A model generated the notes under the pieces. The model was not told the origin of the DNA. It worked only from the letters and a program-made list of their open reading frames with translations, and made no database searches. The position numbers and the translations under genes were made by a program. DNA of 32,756 nt from Acetobacter conturbans (lineage in GTDB: Bacteria > Pseudomonadota > Alphaproteobacteria > Acetobacterales > Acetobacteraceae), in NCBI RefSeq assembly GCF_011516755.1, contig NZ_WOSY01000022.1:1-32756 (forward strand), read 5' to 3'. Shown here piece by piece: positions 7,907-15,437 of the stretch. How positions within the stretch are numbered: the first letter of the stretch is position 1; the number at the start of each line of letters is the position of its first letter.

Positions 7907-8773
7907 TCATTGCATCAGCCTAAGCCATTCTTTGGCAGCGCCCGAAAGATAGCCACCGCGCCGCCAGGCAAGTGTCATATGCCAGAGCATGTTCGGATCA
8001 TCGAGTGCGATGGCCCGAATGCCGTCGTGCTGGCGGGTCTCCACCATCATGCGTGGCAGAAACCCAACTCCCAGTCCCGCCGCGATCAGGTCAAAAAGAA
8101 ATTCAACCTGTGTTGAACGGGCAGTGACCATGGGCGTAAAGCCATTGCGACGGCAGGCCGCAAGCACGATCTGGTTCAGTGAAAATCCTGTTTCGAACAG
8201 CAAAAAGGGAGAATCAGCGAATGCGGCAATCGGGACTGATCTACGCGCCGTCAGCGGATTGCCCGCCGCGACCACCGCGACCACCGGTTCCACGCAGACA
8301 TTTTGCCATGAGAATTCATCGGGAAAGGGAAGAAGTAGGCCAGCAAGATCAATCTCGCCCGTACGCAGCAGATCCATCAGATCTTGGCAGCCACGTTCAA
8401 TCAACTGGATCCTTATGCCAGGATAACGGTCGCGAAACGCCACGAAAGTCGGTGCGAACAGCGTGTCGCTGCCGATCGGTGGCAGGCCAAGCCGCAATTC
8501 ACCGTGCTTCAGTCCGCGCAATTCCCGCAGTTCCACCAGAAGGTCGTCGCGTTCAGCCAGGATCGTTTGGGCCCGGCGCAGGACCACATCGCCAGCATCA
8601 GTCAGCGTGATACCCGGGGCCACCCGGTCGATCAGGACAAGGTCCAGTTCATCTTCCAGACGCTTCACCGCTTTGCTTACGGTTGACTGGGTGGACAGCA
8701 CCGCCTTGGCCGCCTGCGAGAAACCGCCTTCACGCACCACCGCGATAAACAGTCGTAATGTATTGATATCCAT
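7907..8773 (-). CDS. LysR-family transcriptional regulator
   Basis: A 288-residue LysR protein. The N-terminal winged helix reads MDINTLRLFIAVVREGGFSQ, then STQSTVSKAVKRLEDELDL. The effector domain begins near residue 92 (GELRLGLPPIGSDTLFAP), and the C-terminal motif AAGLGVGFLPRMMVE is typical. It is transcribed away from the GMC oxidoreductase gene, the standard layout in which a LysR protein controls its divergent neighbour. The inducer is unknown; a substrate of the oxidoreductase or tautomerase is the natural guess. It converges with the truncated conjugation module on its other side. Confidence 0.93.
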   Translation of the reverse strand: MDINTLRLFIAVVREGGFSQAAKAVLSTQSTVSKAVKRLEDELDLVLIDRVAPGITLTDAGDVVLRRAQTILAERDDLLVELRELRGLKHGELRLGLPPIGSDTLFAPTFVAFRDRYPGIRIQLIERGCQDLMDLLRTGEIDLAGLLLPFPDEFSWQNVCVEPVVAVVAAGNPLTARRSVPIAAFADSPFLLFETGFSLNQIVLAACRRNGFTPMVTARSTQVEFLFDLIAAGLGVGFLPRMMVETRQHDGIRAIALDDPNMLWHMTLAWRRGGYLSGAAKEWLRLMQ

Positions 8774-8788
8774 ATTCTATTCCATATC
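8765..8788. promoter_or_regulatory. Candidate LysR operator overlapping the regulator's start codon
   Basis: GATAT (8765-8769) and ATATC (8784-8788) form an inverted repeat with a 14-base spacer, which contains a repeated CCATAT. It covers the ATG of the LysR gene (8771-8773) in the 137-bp divergent region. LysR proteins usually bind such AT-rich dyads and repress their own gene. The assignment rests on symmetry and position only. Confidence 0.35.
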
Positions 8789-8910
8789 GGACTTACATTC
8801 ATTCATCCAATTCGTTTTTTTCACGTCCTCGTCATTTCCCGCGCCGCATGTGGGGGAATAATCCTCTCTCCACCGGCCGCAGAGCCGGACAAGGGGGAGG
8901 AGTTCGTCAC

Positions 8911-10554
8911 ATGGCGACTGGAACCGAGGACTTTGGTGACTTTGACTATATTGTAATCGGCGCGGGCAGTGCGGGTTGTGTACTTGCAAACCGTCTCAGT
9001 GCCGATCCACGTAACAGGGTGCTGGTGCTGGAAGCCGGCGGCAACGACAACTGGATATGGATCCATATCCCGGTCGGGTACCTATTCGCGATGGGTAACC
9101 CGCGTGCCGACTGGATGTTCCGGACCGATCCGGAATCCCATCTGGGCAACCGTGTGCTGAATTACCCGCGTGGACGGTTGCTGGGCGGGTGTTCGTCGAT
9201 CAACGGCATGATCTACATGCGCGGGCAGGCTGCCGATTATGATGGCTGGCGGCAGATGGGTAATACAGGATGGGGATGGGATGATGTCCTACCCTATTTC
9301 CTTAAGGCAGAAGATAATTTCGCGGGTGCCAGCGCCTTTCATGGAGTGGGTGGGCCGTTGCATGTCGACCGGCAGCGGTTGCGCTGGAAACTGCTTGATG
9401 CCTTCCGCGACGCCGCCGCACAGGCTGGCATCCCGAAGATCGACGACTTCAACCGGGGTGACAACGAAGGGTCATCCTATTTTCAGGTAACGCAGAAAAA
9501 CGGGTTTCGCTGGAGTGCGGCGCGCGGCTACCTGCATCCGGTCATGAAACGGCCCAACCTGCGCGTGCAGACCGGCGCGCTGGTTCATCGCATTCTGTTC
9601 CGCGATGGTCGCGCAATCGGGGTGCGCTTTGAAGTCAACGGCATGGTTCGGACTGTCCATGCCCGTGCTGAGGTGATCCTGTCGGCAGGCGCTATCGGGA
9701 CGCCTGCAATCCTTCAACGTTCGGGCGTTGGCCCGGGAGAACGACTTCAGGGATTGGGCATCGAGGTCGTACGGGATCTGCCCGGCGTGGGTGAGAACCT
9801 TCAGGACCACCTCCAAATCCGCAGCGCTTACAGGGTCAGCGGTGTCGAAACGCTCAATACCGAAGCCGGGTCACTGTTGGGCAAGGCGAAGATCGGCCTG
9901 CAATACCTGCTGACCCGGTCCGGCCCCATGTCGATGGCGCCGAGCCAGTTGGGCATCTTTGCCCGGTCCAGTGCGCGTTACGCGACGGCCAACCTAGAAT
10001 ATCATGTCCAGCCACTCAGCCTTGCGGCATTTGGTGGCAACCTTGACCCTTTTCCCGCCTTCACTGCGGCGGTGGCCAATGTCCGGCCCGAAAGCCGGGG
10101 CAGCGTTCACCTGAAATCCGCTGACCCGGCCGTGCCGCCTGCTATCCACCCGAACTACCTCTCGACAGACGAAGATCGTCGTGTGGCCATTGACTCGGTA
10201 CGCCTGACACGACGGATCGTGGTGCAGTCAGCCCTGGCGCGCTACCGGCCAGAGGAGTTTCGCCCCGGTCCGTCTCTGGAGAGCGACGCTGACCTGGAAA
10301 AGGCGATCGGGGAAATCTCAACGACCATCTTTCATCCCGCGGGAACTGCCGCCATGGGACAGGGATCGCAGGCCGTGGTTGACCACGAACTGCGTGTACA
10401 CGGCATGTCGGGGCTGCGTATCGCGGACGCCTCGATCATGCCGCGCATTACCTCGGGCAATACCAATGCCCCGAGTATCATGATCGGTGAAAAGGCGTCG
10501 GCAATGATCCTCAATGCCGCCAGATTACCATCAACACCGGCGCTTGTCGCCTGA
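8911..10554 (+). CDS. GMC-family FAD-dependent alcohol oxidoreductase (choline dehydrogenase-like)
   Basis: A 547-residue flavoprotein. The FAD dinucleotide-binding motif is YIVIGAGSAGCVLANRLS (GAGSAG at 17-22), followed by the GMC signature around PRGRLLGGCSSINGMIYMRG. The C-terminal active site has His475 in FHPAGTAAMG and Asn517 in the segment SGNTNAPSIMIGEKA, the His/Asn pair of choline-dehydrogenase-like enzymes. It would oxidise an alcohol to an aldehyde; the substrate cannot be read from sequence. I chose the ATG at 8911 because of a very strong Shine-Dalgarno (AAGGGGGAGGAG, 8891-8902). There is no signal peptide. The tautomerase gene follows after 16 bases, so the two are probably one operon under the LysR protein. 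Confidence 0.9.
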   Translation: MATGTEDFGDFDYIVIGAGSAGCVLANRLSADPRNRVLVLEAGGNDNWIWIHIPVGYLFAMGNPRADWMFRTDPESHLGNRVLNYPRGRLLGGCSSINGMIYMRGQAADYDGWRQMGNTGWGWDDVLPYFLKAEDNFAGASAFHGVGGPLHVDRQRLRWKLLDAFRDAAAQAGIPKIDDFNRGDNEGSSYFQVTQKNGFRWSAARGYLHPVMKRPNLRVQTGALVHRILFRDGRAIGVRFEVNGMVRTVHARAEVILSAGAIGTPAILQRSGVGPGERLQGLGIEVVRDLPGVGENLQDHLQIRSAYRVSGVETLNTEAGSLLGKAKIGLQYLLTRSGPMSMAPSQLGIFARSSARYATANLEYHVQPLSLAAFGGNLDPFPAFTAAVANVRPESRGSVHLKSADPAVPPAIHPNYLSTDEDRRVAIDSVRLTRRIVVQSALARYRPEEFRPGPSLESDADLEKAIGEISTTIFHPAGTAAMGQGSQAVVDHELRVHGMSGLRIADASIMPRITSGNTNAPSIMIGEKASAMILNAARLPSTPALVA

Positions 10555-10570
10555 AACAGGGATTAATTAT

Positions 10571-10978
10571 ATGCCTCTTATTCGTTTTGATATGCTCGAA
10601 GGCCGTTCCGAAAAGGAACTGACCACCATACTGGATGCGGCCCACCAGGCGATGCTGGACGCTTTCGGCGTGCCGCCGCGTGACCGGTACCAGATCATAT
10701 ATGAACACAAGAAAAGCCGTGTGCGCATTGAGGATACCGGGCTAGGTATTCCGCGCACCGACGATGTAATGATCATCTCGGTCACCACGCGCCCTCGCAC
10801 AGTCGATGAAAAAACTGCCTTCTACCGCCTGTTGACCGAGGCCCTGACCGAAAAGTGTGGCATCGCGTCCAGCGACGTGATGGTCAACTATGTTGAAAAC
10901 ACGGATGCCGACTGGTCTTTTGGTAACGGGGAAGCCCAGTTCCTGACTGGCAAGCTCGGGACGCCTAAAGTCTCGTGA
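10571..10978 (+). CDS. Malonate semialdehyde decarboxylase-like tautomerase
   Basis: A 135-residue tautomerase-superfamily protein beginning Met-Pro-Leu-Ile; removal of Met exposes the catalytic Pro1. Counting from Pro1, the known residues of malonate semialdehyde decarboxylase fall in register: Asp37 (VPPRDRYQ), Arg73 and Arg75 (VTTRPRTVDEK), Trp114 and Phe116 (DADWSFGNG), and Phe123 (QFLTG). That enzyme converts malonate semialdehyde to acetaldehyde and carbon dioxide. Length matches (about 130 residues). The ATG at 10571 is fixed by the required Pro1 and by an AGGGA ending nine bases upstream. It follows the GMC gene by 16 bases and is ended by a clear terminator. A promiscuous tautomerase or hydratase role remains possible. 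Confidence 0.85.
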   Translation: MPLIRFDMLEGRSEKELTTILDAAHQAMLDAFGVPPRDRYQIIYEHKKSRVRIEDTGLGIPRTDDVMIISVTTRPRTVDEKTAFYRLLTEALTEKCGIASSDVMVNYVENTDADWSFGNGEAQFLTGKLGTPKVS

Positions 10979-10988
10979 TTTGAAGACG

Positions 10989-11023
10989 GACAAGGCCGAG
11001 ATCCTGACTCGGTCTTGTCTTTT
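10989..11023 (+). terminator. Rho-independent terminator after the GMC-tautomerase operon
   Basis: A 12-bp stem, GACAAGGCCGAG (10989-11000) pairing with CTCGGTCTTGTC (11008-11019), has one G-U pair and a 7-base loop, and is followed by TTTT. It lies 10 bases after the tautomerase stop. It separates that operon from the aldehyde dehydrogenase gene, which therefore probably has its own promoter in the AT-rich 11024-11255 interval. Confidence 0.85.
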
Positions 11024-11255
11024 AAGTATATCACAATCCTCGTACCATATAGACAATATCTTGCGCGGTTGTCGTAACGAATGCACTGCGATGAAATCAT
11101 TATCGTCAGTGACCAAAAATAGACGTCTTTTATTCTATCTGACCGGCCGTTGTGCAAATCCTAAGGGGTATTAGGCATTAGGTGCGAGTATGGCGGCAGC
11201 GCGCATGGCTACACCGACTACCTTTTCCATAATCAATAAACAGGGAAACGGACCA

Positions 11256-12626
11256 ATGAGTTTTTACCAGACCCTCAACCCGACCACGGAAACCGTGGAA
11301 CGCACGTTCGAACTTCACACCGCCGCGCAGATGAAGGCGATTGTCGATCGCGCGGACCATGTGTGGAAGACCGACTGGAAAAAGCGCGATATAGCCGCCC
11401 GCAAGGTCATCATGTCAAAGGCCGCCGACCTGCTTCGCCGTGACCGCATGACACATGCACGCCTGATCGCGACCGAAATGGGTAAGGCGCTGCCTGACGC
11501 GCTGGAAGAAATCGACATCACGGTCGACATCCTCTCCTACTATGCCGAAGGCGCGGAGAAATTTCTCGCTCCCACGCCCCTGAAGGTCAGGGAAGGCCAT
11601 GCAAAGATCATCAACCAGGCGCTTGGCGTAATCTACTGCATCGAGCCCTGGAACTTCCCCTATTACCAGCTTGCCCGCGTGGCGGGGCCGAACCTTATGG
11701 CGGGCAACGTGGTTATCGCGAAGCACGCGCCCAACGTGCCGCAATGTGCACTGGCTTTTGAAAAACTGTTTCACGATGCAGGCGCGCCAGAGGGCGTCTA
11801 TACCAACATTTTCCTCGACAACGATCAGTCCGCCCAACTGATCAAGGATTTCCGCATCCGTGGCGTCGCCCTGACGGGCAGCGAACGCGCGGGCCAGACA
11901 GTCGCGGCCGAAGCGGGTGCGGCGCTGAAGAAGGACACGATGGAACTGGGCGGCAGCGATGCCTTCATCGTGCTGGATGACGCGGACCTTGAACTGGCAA
12001 TCAAATGGGCGACATGGGGCCGGTTCGCCAATAACGGGCAGGTCTGCACGGCGGCCAAGCGGATGATCGTGCATGAGAAGGTCTACGACGCCTTCCTCGC
12101 GGGTCTGAAAACCGCGATCACGCAGTTCCGCATTGGCGATCCGCTGGCTGAGGGTACCACCCATGGCCCGATGAGCAGCAGGAAGGCACTCGACACCGCA
12201 CTGGCGCAGACTGACGAAGCGGTCAAGGCAGGCGCAACGTTGGTGGCCGGTGGCAAGCGGATGGAGTGCCGCGGCTTCTTCATGGAACCGACCATCCTGA
12301 CCAATGTGTCAAAGGACAATCCGGTCTTCTATCAGGAGATTTTCGGTCCCGTTGCCGTCGTGCACAAGGTTGCATCGGAACATGAGGCCATCGAACTGGC
12401 CAATGATTCTCCTTACGGCCTCGGCGGGTCCGTGTTCTCCCGTGATCTTACACGTGCCGAAAAAGTGGCTGAACAGGTCGAGACCGGCATGATGTTCATC
12501 AACACAGCTACGGCCGCTGCACCGGAACTGCCCTTTGGCGGGATCAAGAACTCAGGCTTTGGCCGCGAACTGTCCTTTCTCGGCATTGAGGAGTTCATCA
12601 ATCGCAAGCTGATCCGCGTCGCCTGA
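11256..12626 (+). CDS. NAD(P)-dependent aldehyde dehydrogenase (succinate-semialdehyde dehydrogenase-like)
   Basis: A 456-residue aldehyde dehydrogenase. The nucleotide site includes IEPWNFPYYQLAR (Asn133) and VIAKHAPN (Lys156). The catalytic base is Glu230 in TMELGGSDAF, and the nucleophile is Cys264 in NNGQVCTAAKRM. Overall it resembles the short succinate-semialdehyde dehydrogenases of the Sad/GabD type, although annotation in this family often misses the true substrate. The start at 11256 is chosen for an AGGGA nine bases upstream and because the family starts near YQTLNPTTE; two upstream in-frame ATGs lack such support. The gene lies beyond a terminator. Its context suggests it could oxidise the aldehyde made by its neighbours. 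Confidence 0.9.
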   Translation: MSFYQTLNPTTETVERTFELHTAAQMKAIVDRADHVWKTDWKKRDIAARKVIMSKAADLLRRDRMTHARLIATEMGKALPDALEEIDITVDILSYYAEGAEKFLAPTPLKVREGHAKIINQALGVIYCIEPWNFPYYQLARVAGPNLMAGNVVIAKHAPNVPQCALAFEKLFHDAGAPEGVYTNIFLDNDQSAQLIKDFRIRGVALTGSERAGQTVAAEAGAALKKDTMELGGSDAFIVLDDADLELAIKWATWGRFANNGQVCTAAKRMIVHEKVYDAFLAGLKTAITQFRIGDPLAEGTTHGPMSSRKALDTALAQTDEAVKAGATLVAGGKRMECRGFFMEPTILTNVSKDNPVFYQEIFGPVAVVHKVASEHEAIELANDSPYGLGGSVFSRDLTRAEKVAEQVETGMMFINTATAAAPELPFGGIKNSGFGRELSFLGIEEFINRKLIRVA

Positions 12627-12934
12627 CAGGCATGATGCCGTTTCCTGTCCCGGATAAACTCCTGTCCGGGGCAGAGGTATGCTACTCATCAAGTGAAATA
12701 CCGTCAGCGGATCAAGTAATACTTGGAAATGGTATATGGCTACTTTGTGAATATTTCGATTAATTATCGAATGGTCGGGATAAAAGAGACAACCGCCTGT
12801 CTGTTTCGGATTTACTAGGTATGACAAGCAGTCAGGGGAAAACGGTAAAGTCCGTTGTTGAGCGACTGGACGGAAAAGTGGGCATTACGGGTGAAAGTGA
12901 GCTTCAACGACCTTAACTCATCGCAGCTCCTTCC
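12627..12934. other. Gene-free interval; includes an AT-rich palindrome
   Basis: I see no intact gene. The interval is clearly more AT-rich than the flanking genes. It contains the palindrome TTCGAT-TAATT-ATCGAA (12755-12771), which could be an old operator. A short open stretch on the + strand (about 12775-12916, including VSDLLGMTSSQGKTVKSVVE) faintly resembles a helix-turn-helix region and could be a regulator remnant. This is too weak to call. Confidence 0.35.
12645..12674 (+). terminator. Hairpin after the aldehyde dehydrogenase gene
   Basis: CTGTCCCGGA (12645-12654) pairs with TCCGGGGCAG (12665-12674) through one G-U pair, with a 10-base loop. It starts 19 bases after the stop codon. 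No T-run follows, so efficient intrinsic termination is uncertain. Confidence 0.4.
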
Positions 12935-13487
12935 TCAATCATTACCGATAGAACAAATGACCCCTGACGGACTTCCTCCGACAAGAGTGTTTCGAGGAAC
13001 GTCTCGCGTTACGACCGAACCTGCGGCCACAACCGAATTTTTGCCAACCGTTACTTCCCAATAATTGTTGCACCGACGGCAATCTAAACGTTTCTCTCAA
13101 TTACGATGGGTTTTGAGACAACAAAAGCACGTTGCTGGGACGGTTCAATAGGATGGCTCGACGTGATGAGACTTACGTTTGGCCCGATCATCACCAATAT
13201 CAATTCCTTTGTGATCATACATGGTGCATGTTCTGATTTATGAACACGTTGCATCCAAGTTAAATACGCTCACCGCCACTGGTGTAGAACGGGGGTATTA
13301 GCAAAAAACTGTCGTCCTCCTTCTTGCCGATAAGATCGCTGAACATAGTCCGAATTTTGTCCGCATCGTCGAATGTCAAACGGTTGAGAACCGGGGTAAT
13401 GACCATGACTAACTTGACGCTCGCTACCGTAGCCGCTGATTCTGGTGTTCTTCTGGGAATGAACTTGTCACGATCATCTTTCGACAT
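12935..13487 (-). pseudogene. Decayed hexapeptide-repeat sugar O-acetyltransferase
   Basis: The first 75 codons (13487 down to 13263) are intact and preceded by a GAGG Shine-Dalgarno. They end in IRTMFSDLIGKK and LLIPPFYTSGGERI, typical of the N-terminal part of DapH/maltose-acetyltransferase-like enzymes. Homology continues past the stop in shifting frames: LGCNVFINQN, CTMYDHKGIDIGDD, IGPNVSLITSSHPIEPSQQ, [20 protein letters not shown], and [21 protein letters not shown] count at least two nonsense codons (TAA after GGERI, and TAG where Trp is expected) and three indels. The whole remnant would encode about 184 residues, normal for the family. The gene is certainly inactive as a full enzyme. 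Confidence 0.85.
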
Positions 13488-13632
13488 TCGTTATTTTCCT
13501 CGCGTTTCGGCTGAGCATGTTTTCCAACGTGTACCCTCCGAAGGGATTGCGCCCACGCACGACCCATCCGTCGACTGCTTCCTTCCACTTGCGTGAAAAT
13601 TCCACACCATCAAACCCCGGGACTAGACACGC
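13474..13632 (-). pseudogene. C-terminal remnant of an unidentified protein upstream of the acetyltransferase
   Basis: This minus-strand frame is open from about 13632 to a TGA at 13474-13476 and overlaps the acetyltransferase start by 14 bases, as in an operon. It contains PGFDGVEFSRKWKEAVDGWV and GRNPFGGYTLENMLSRNARK, which looks like genuine protein. There is no convincing start (a GTG at 13605 would give 43 residues). It is probably the tail of a gene cut by the IS110-type element that begins near 13620. I do not recognise the family. Confidence 0.5.
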
Positions 13633-14026
13633 TTATGTGTTTCAGCCGTTCATGAGGTGAGATACAGCGCTTAACATCTGGTAGCCTGACCACGTTTTCT
13701 AGCAGGCTGATTTCGCCTCTCTTCACCGTTTGGAACAGTTGACGGCGGCCCGGTTCCGGGACCGCGAACATAAGAAAGAGAGAGTGATATGTCTGCGCAA
13801 ACCGTCATTGGAATAGATGTGTCCCGAGACTGGCTTGATGGCTTCTGTCTACCCGGAAAACAGAGATTCCGTTGTCAGAATTCACCCGATGGCCATGCCA
13901 GATTACTGGAAATCCTTCAAGGTATGCCTGATGATCTCAAGGTTGGATTTGAAGCCACAGGAGGACAGGAATGGGCACTCTGGCGTCTTCTCGTAAGTAG
14001 GGGAATCAATGCGGTCCAGTTGCCCC
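13620..14026 (+). mobile_element. Truncated IS110-family element (5' part only)
   Basis: This is the 5' end of an IS110-family element: about 170 bases of non-coding leader (13620-13788) followed by the first 79 codons of its transposase, cut by the IS3-family element at 14026. The left boundary is inferred from where the neighbouring gene remnant stops. The rest of the transposase is not found on the far side of the IS3 element, so a deletion or rearrangement followed or accompanied the insertion. The leader contains the hairpin CCCGG-TT-CCGGG (13749-13760) and may be the bridge-RNA region. Confidence 0.6.
13789..14026 (+). pseudogene. N-terminal fragment of an IS110-family (DEDD) transposase
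   Basis: It begins MSAQTVIGIDVSRDWLDGFC with the first catalytic Asp (GIDVS) and then the Glu in VGFEATGGQEW, the usual start of a DEDD recombinase. The family sequence ends at about AVQLP (14025). The frame then runs into the IS3 end and stops at 14097, adding about 24 unrelated residues. The third and fourth acidic residues and the serine-containing C-terminal domain are absent, so it is inactive. Confidence 0.85.
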
Positions 14027-14054
14027 TGGACGTGTCCCGGTTTAGTTCCGGTCA
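14026..14054. repeat. IS3-family terminal inverted repeat, right end
   Basis: It starts CTGGACGTGT and ends CCGGTCA. It pairs with 18211-18239 at 24 of 29 bases and lies just beyond the OrfB stop codon. Confidence 0.85.
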
Positions 14055-14062
14055 GGAAGTGC

Positions 14063-14340
14063 TTATGCCACTCTTGCTTCAAAAGCGAGTGGGCTGATAC
14101 CGCCCAGATATGAATGGCGTCGACGTGGATTGTAGAAACCATTGATATACTGGAAGATGGCGGTGGTAGCCTGACGGCGGGTTGGCCAGTTCTGTCTCCA
14201 GAGCCACTCCGCCTTCAGGCTTTTGAAAAATGTTTCGACGGCAGCGTTGTCAAAACAGTTTCCCTTTCCGGACATTGAAGCCAGCAGCCCATGGGCCAGC
14301 AGCTTTTTCTGGAAATCATGGGAGCCATACTGGCTGCCAC
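14063..14340 (-). pseudogene. IS3-family OrfB, 3' part (separated from its 5' part)
   Basis: This encodes GSQYGSHDFQKKLLAHGLL, the DDE glutamate in NAAVETFFKSLKAEW, and the family ending YNPRRRHSYLGGISPLAFEA. It is the C-terminal third of the integrase-like transposase whose start is at 16300. The break falls immediately after the second catalytic Asp codon (FHSD at about 15723), where the 1380-bp IS110-type element sits. Joined to 15721-16300 it gives a 285-residue protein. Confidence 0.9.
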
Positions 14341-14357
14341 GGACGCCCTTCTGTTTG

Positions 14358-15437
14358 TCAAGTAGCAAAACGTGTGGCGTTGATGTCCCGATGTCGGCGT
14401 ATGATGATCCCGTAGACCTCACGGGCGATATAGCGCTTGAGGATACGGATAACCTCAAGTTTGGAATGTCCTTCTGCCACACGCCTGGCAACATAGGCGC
14501 GTGTTTTTTCATCTGTTCGCAGGCGTCCAATCGCGATGATATGCAGGGCGCTGTTAGCCGCCCGATCACCACCTCGGTTCAGACGATGACGAATTGTTTT
14601 TCCAGAGGACGCCGGAACAGGCGTGACACCGCAAAGGGCAGCGAAGCTGGCCTCTGATTTCAGGCGGTCTGGATTGTCGCCGGCCGTCAGAAGAAGTTGC
14701 GCTGCTCCATTATAGCCTATGGAATTTCTGGCAATGAGGTCAGGTGCCAGTTCCTCAACAATAGCCTTGATCATCAGATCCAGTTCACCAATTTCGTCAT
14801 GCAGTTCAAGGTAGCGACGCGCAAGAGATTTCAGGCTGATCCGATAAGCTGCCTCGATATCGCGATAAGCCGTGAGATCCGGTCGGGAGGCAGCAAGAGT
14901 GCGGATCAACTGCATGCGGGTCATGGAGCGAAGATGCTCACGCAGGGTATCTGGGGCCGCAATGATGGTGTTCTGGATCATCTGCAGGGAAATCCGTCGT
15001 GCACTTACGGCAGTTTTGCGGCACGCTCTCAAGACCCGGAGTGCTTCCACCATGCCGTCCCTGCGTCGTGGTGTAACGGTGCGTTGGCCTGCAAAGGCGG
15101 CGTGCGCTGCGTTCTGGGCGTCCAGATCATCATTCTTTCCACGCCGACGCCGATCATGTCGATCCGGCGCCGTGACTTCCAGAACTTCAACCTCAGCAGC
15201 CTGAAGATAACGCAACAGGCCAGCACCATAGCTGCCGGTTGATTCAACACCCACACGCACGAGATCACCTGCGGCTCGCATCCAGGCCAGCATCTGCCGA
15301 TACCCCTGTCTTGTCGTGGGGAAACTCTGTGTGCCGATCACATGGTCCTGCTCGTCAACAATGGCTGCAACATGCAGATCCTTGTGGGTGTCGACACCGC
15401 CAACAACCTGACGCAGTCTTTCTTCGTTTTTGTCCAT
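14358..15437 (-). CDS. IS110-family (DEDD) transposase, element A
   Basis: A full-length 359-residue recombinase. The RuvC-like domain has Asp16 (GGVDTHKDLH), Glu65 (VGVESTGSYG) and the Asp cluster in KNDDLDAQNAA (103-106). The C-terminal Transposase_20 domain includes FAALCGVTPVPASSGKTIRH, where the serine nucleophile lies, then RLNRGGDRAANSALHIIAIG. No damage is visible, so it may be active. Recently studied IS110 enzymes use an RNA encoded in their own leader to choose target and donor sites. It is transcribed in the same direction as the IS3 genes around it. Confidence 0.93.
   Translation of the reverse strand: MDKNEERLRQVVGGVDTHKDLHVAAIVDEQDHVIGTQSFPTTRQGYRQMLAWMRAAGDLVRVGVESTGSYGAGLLRYLQAAEVEVLEVTAPDRHDRRRRGKNDDLDAQNAAHAAFAGQRTVTPRRRDGMVEALRVLRACRKTAVSARRISLQMIQNTIIAAPDTLREHLRSMTRMQLIRTLAASRPDLTAYRDIEAAYRISLKSLARRYLELHDEIGELDLMIKAIVEELAPDLIARNSIGYNGAAQLLLTAGDNPDRLKSEASFAALCGVTPVPASSGKTIRHRLNRGGDRAANSALHIIAIGRLRTDEKTRAYVARRVAEGHSKLEVIRILKRYIAREVYGIIIRRHRDINATRFAT

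Noticed and set aside
12775..12916. A plus-strand regulator remnant (VSDLLGMTSSQGKTVKSVVE)
   Set aside because: It is a faint helix-turn-helix resemblance over about 40 codons without a start site or a second conserved region; too weak to annotate.
12855..13064. A 69-codon plus-strand frame
   Set aside because: It is antisense to the 3' part of the acetyltransferase pseudogene and has low-complexity composition.
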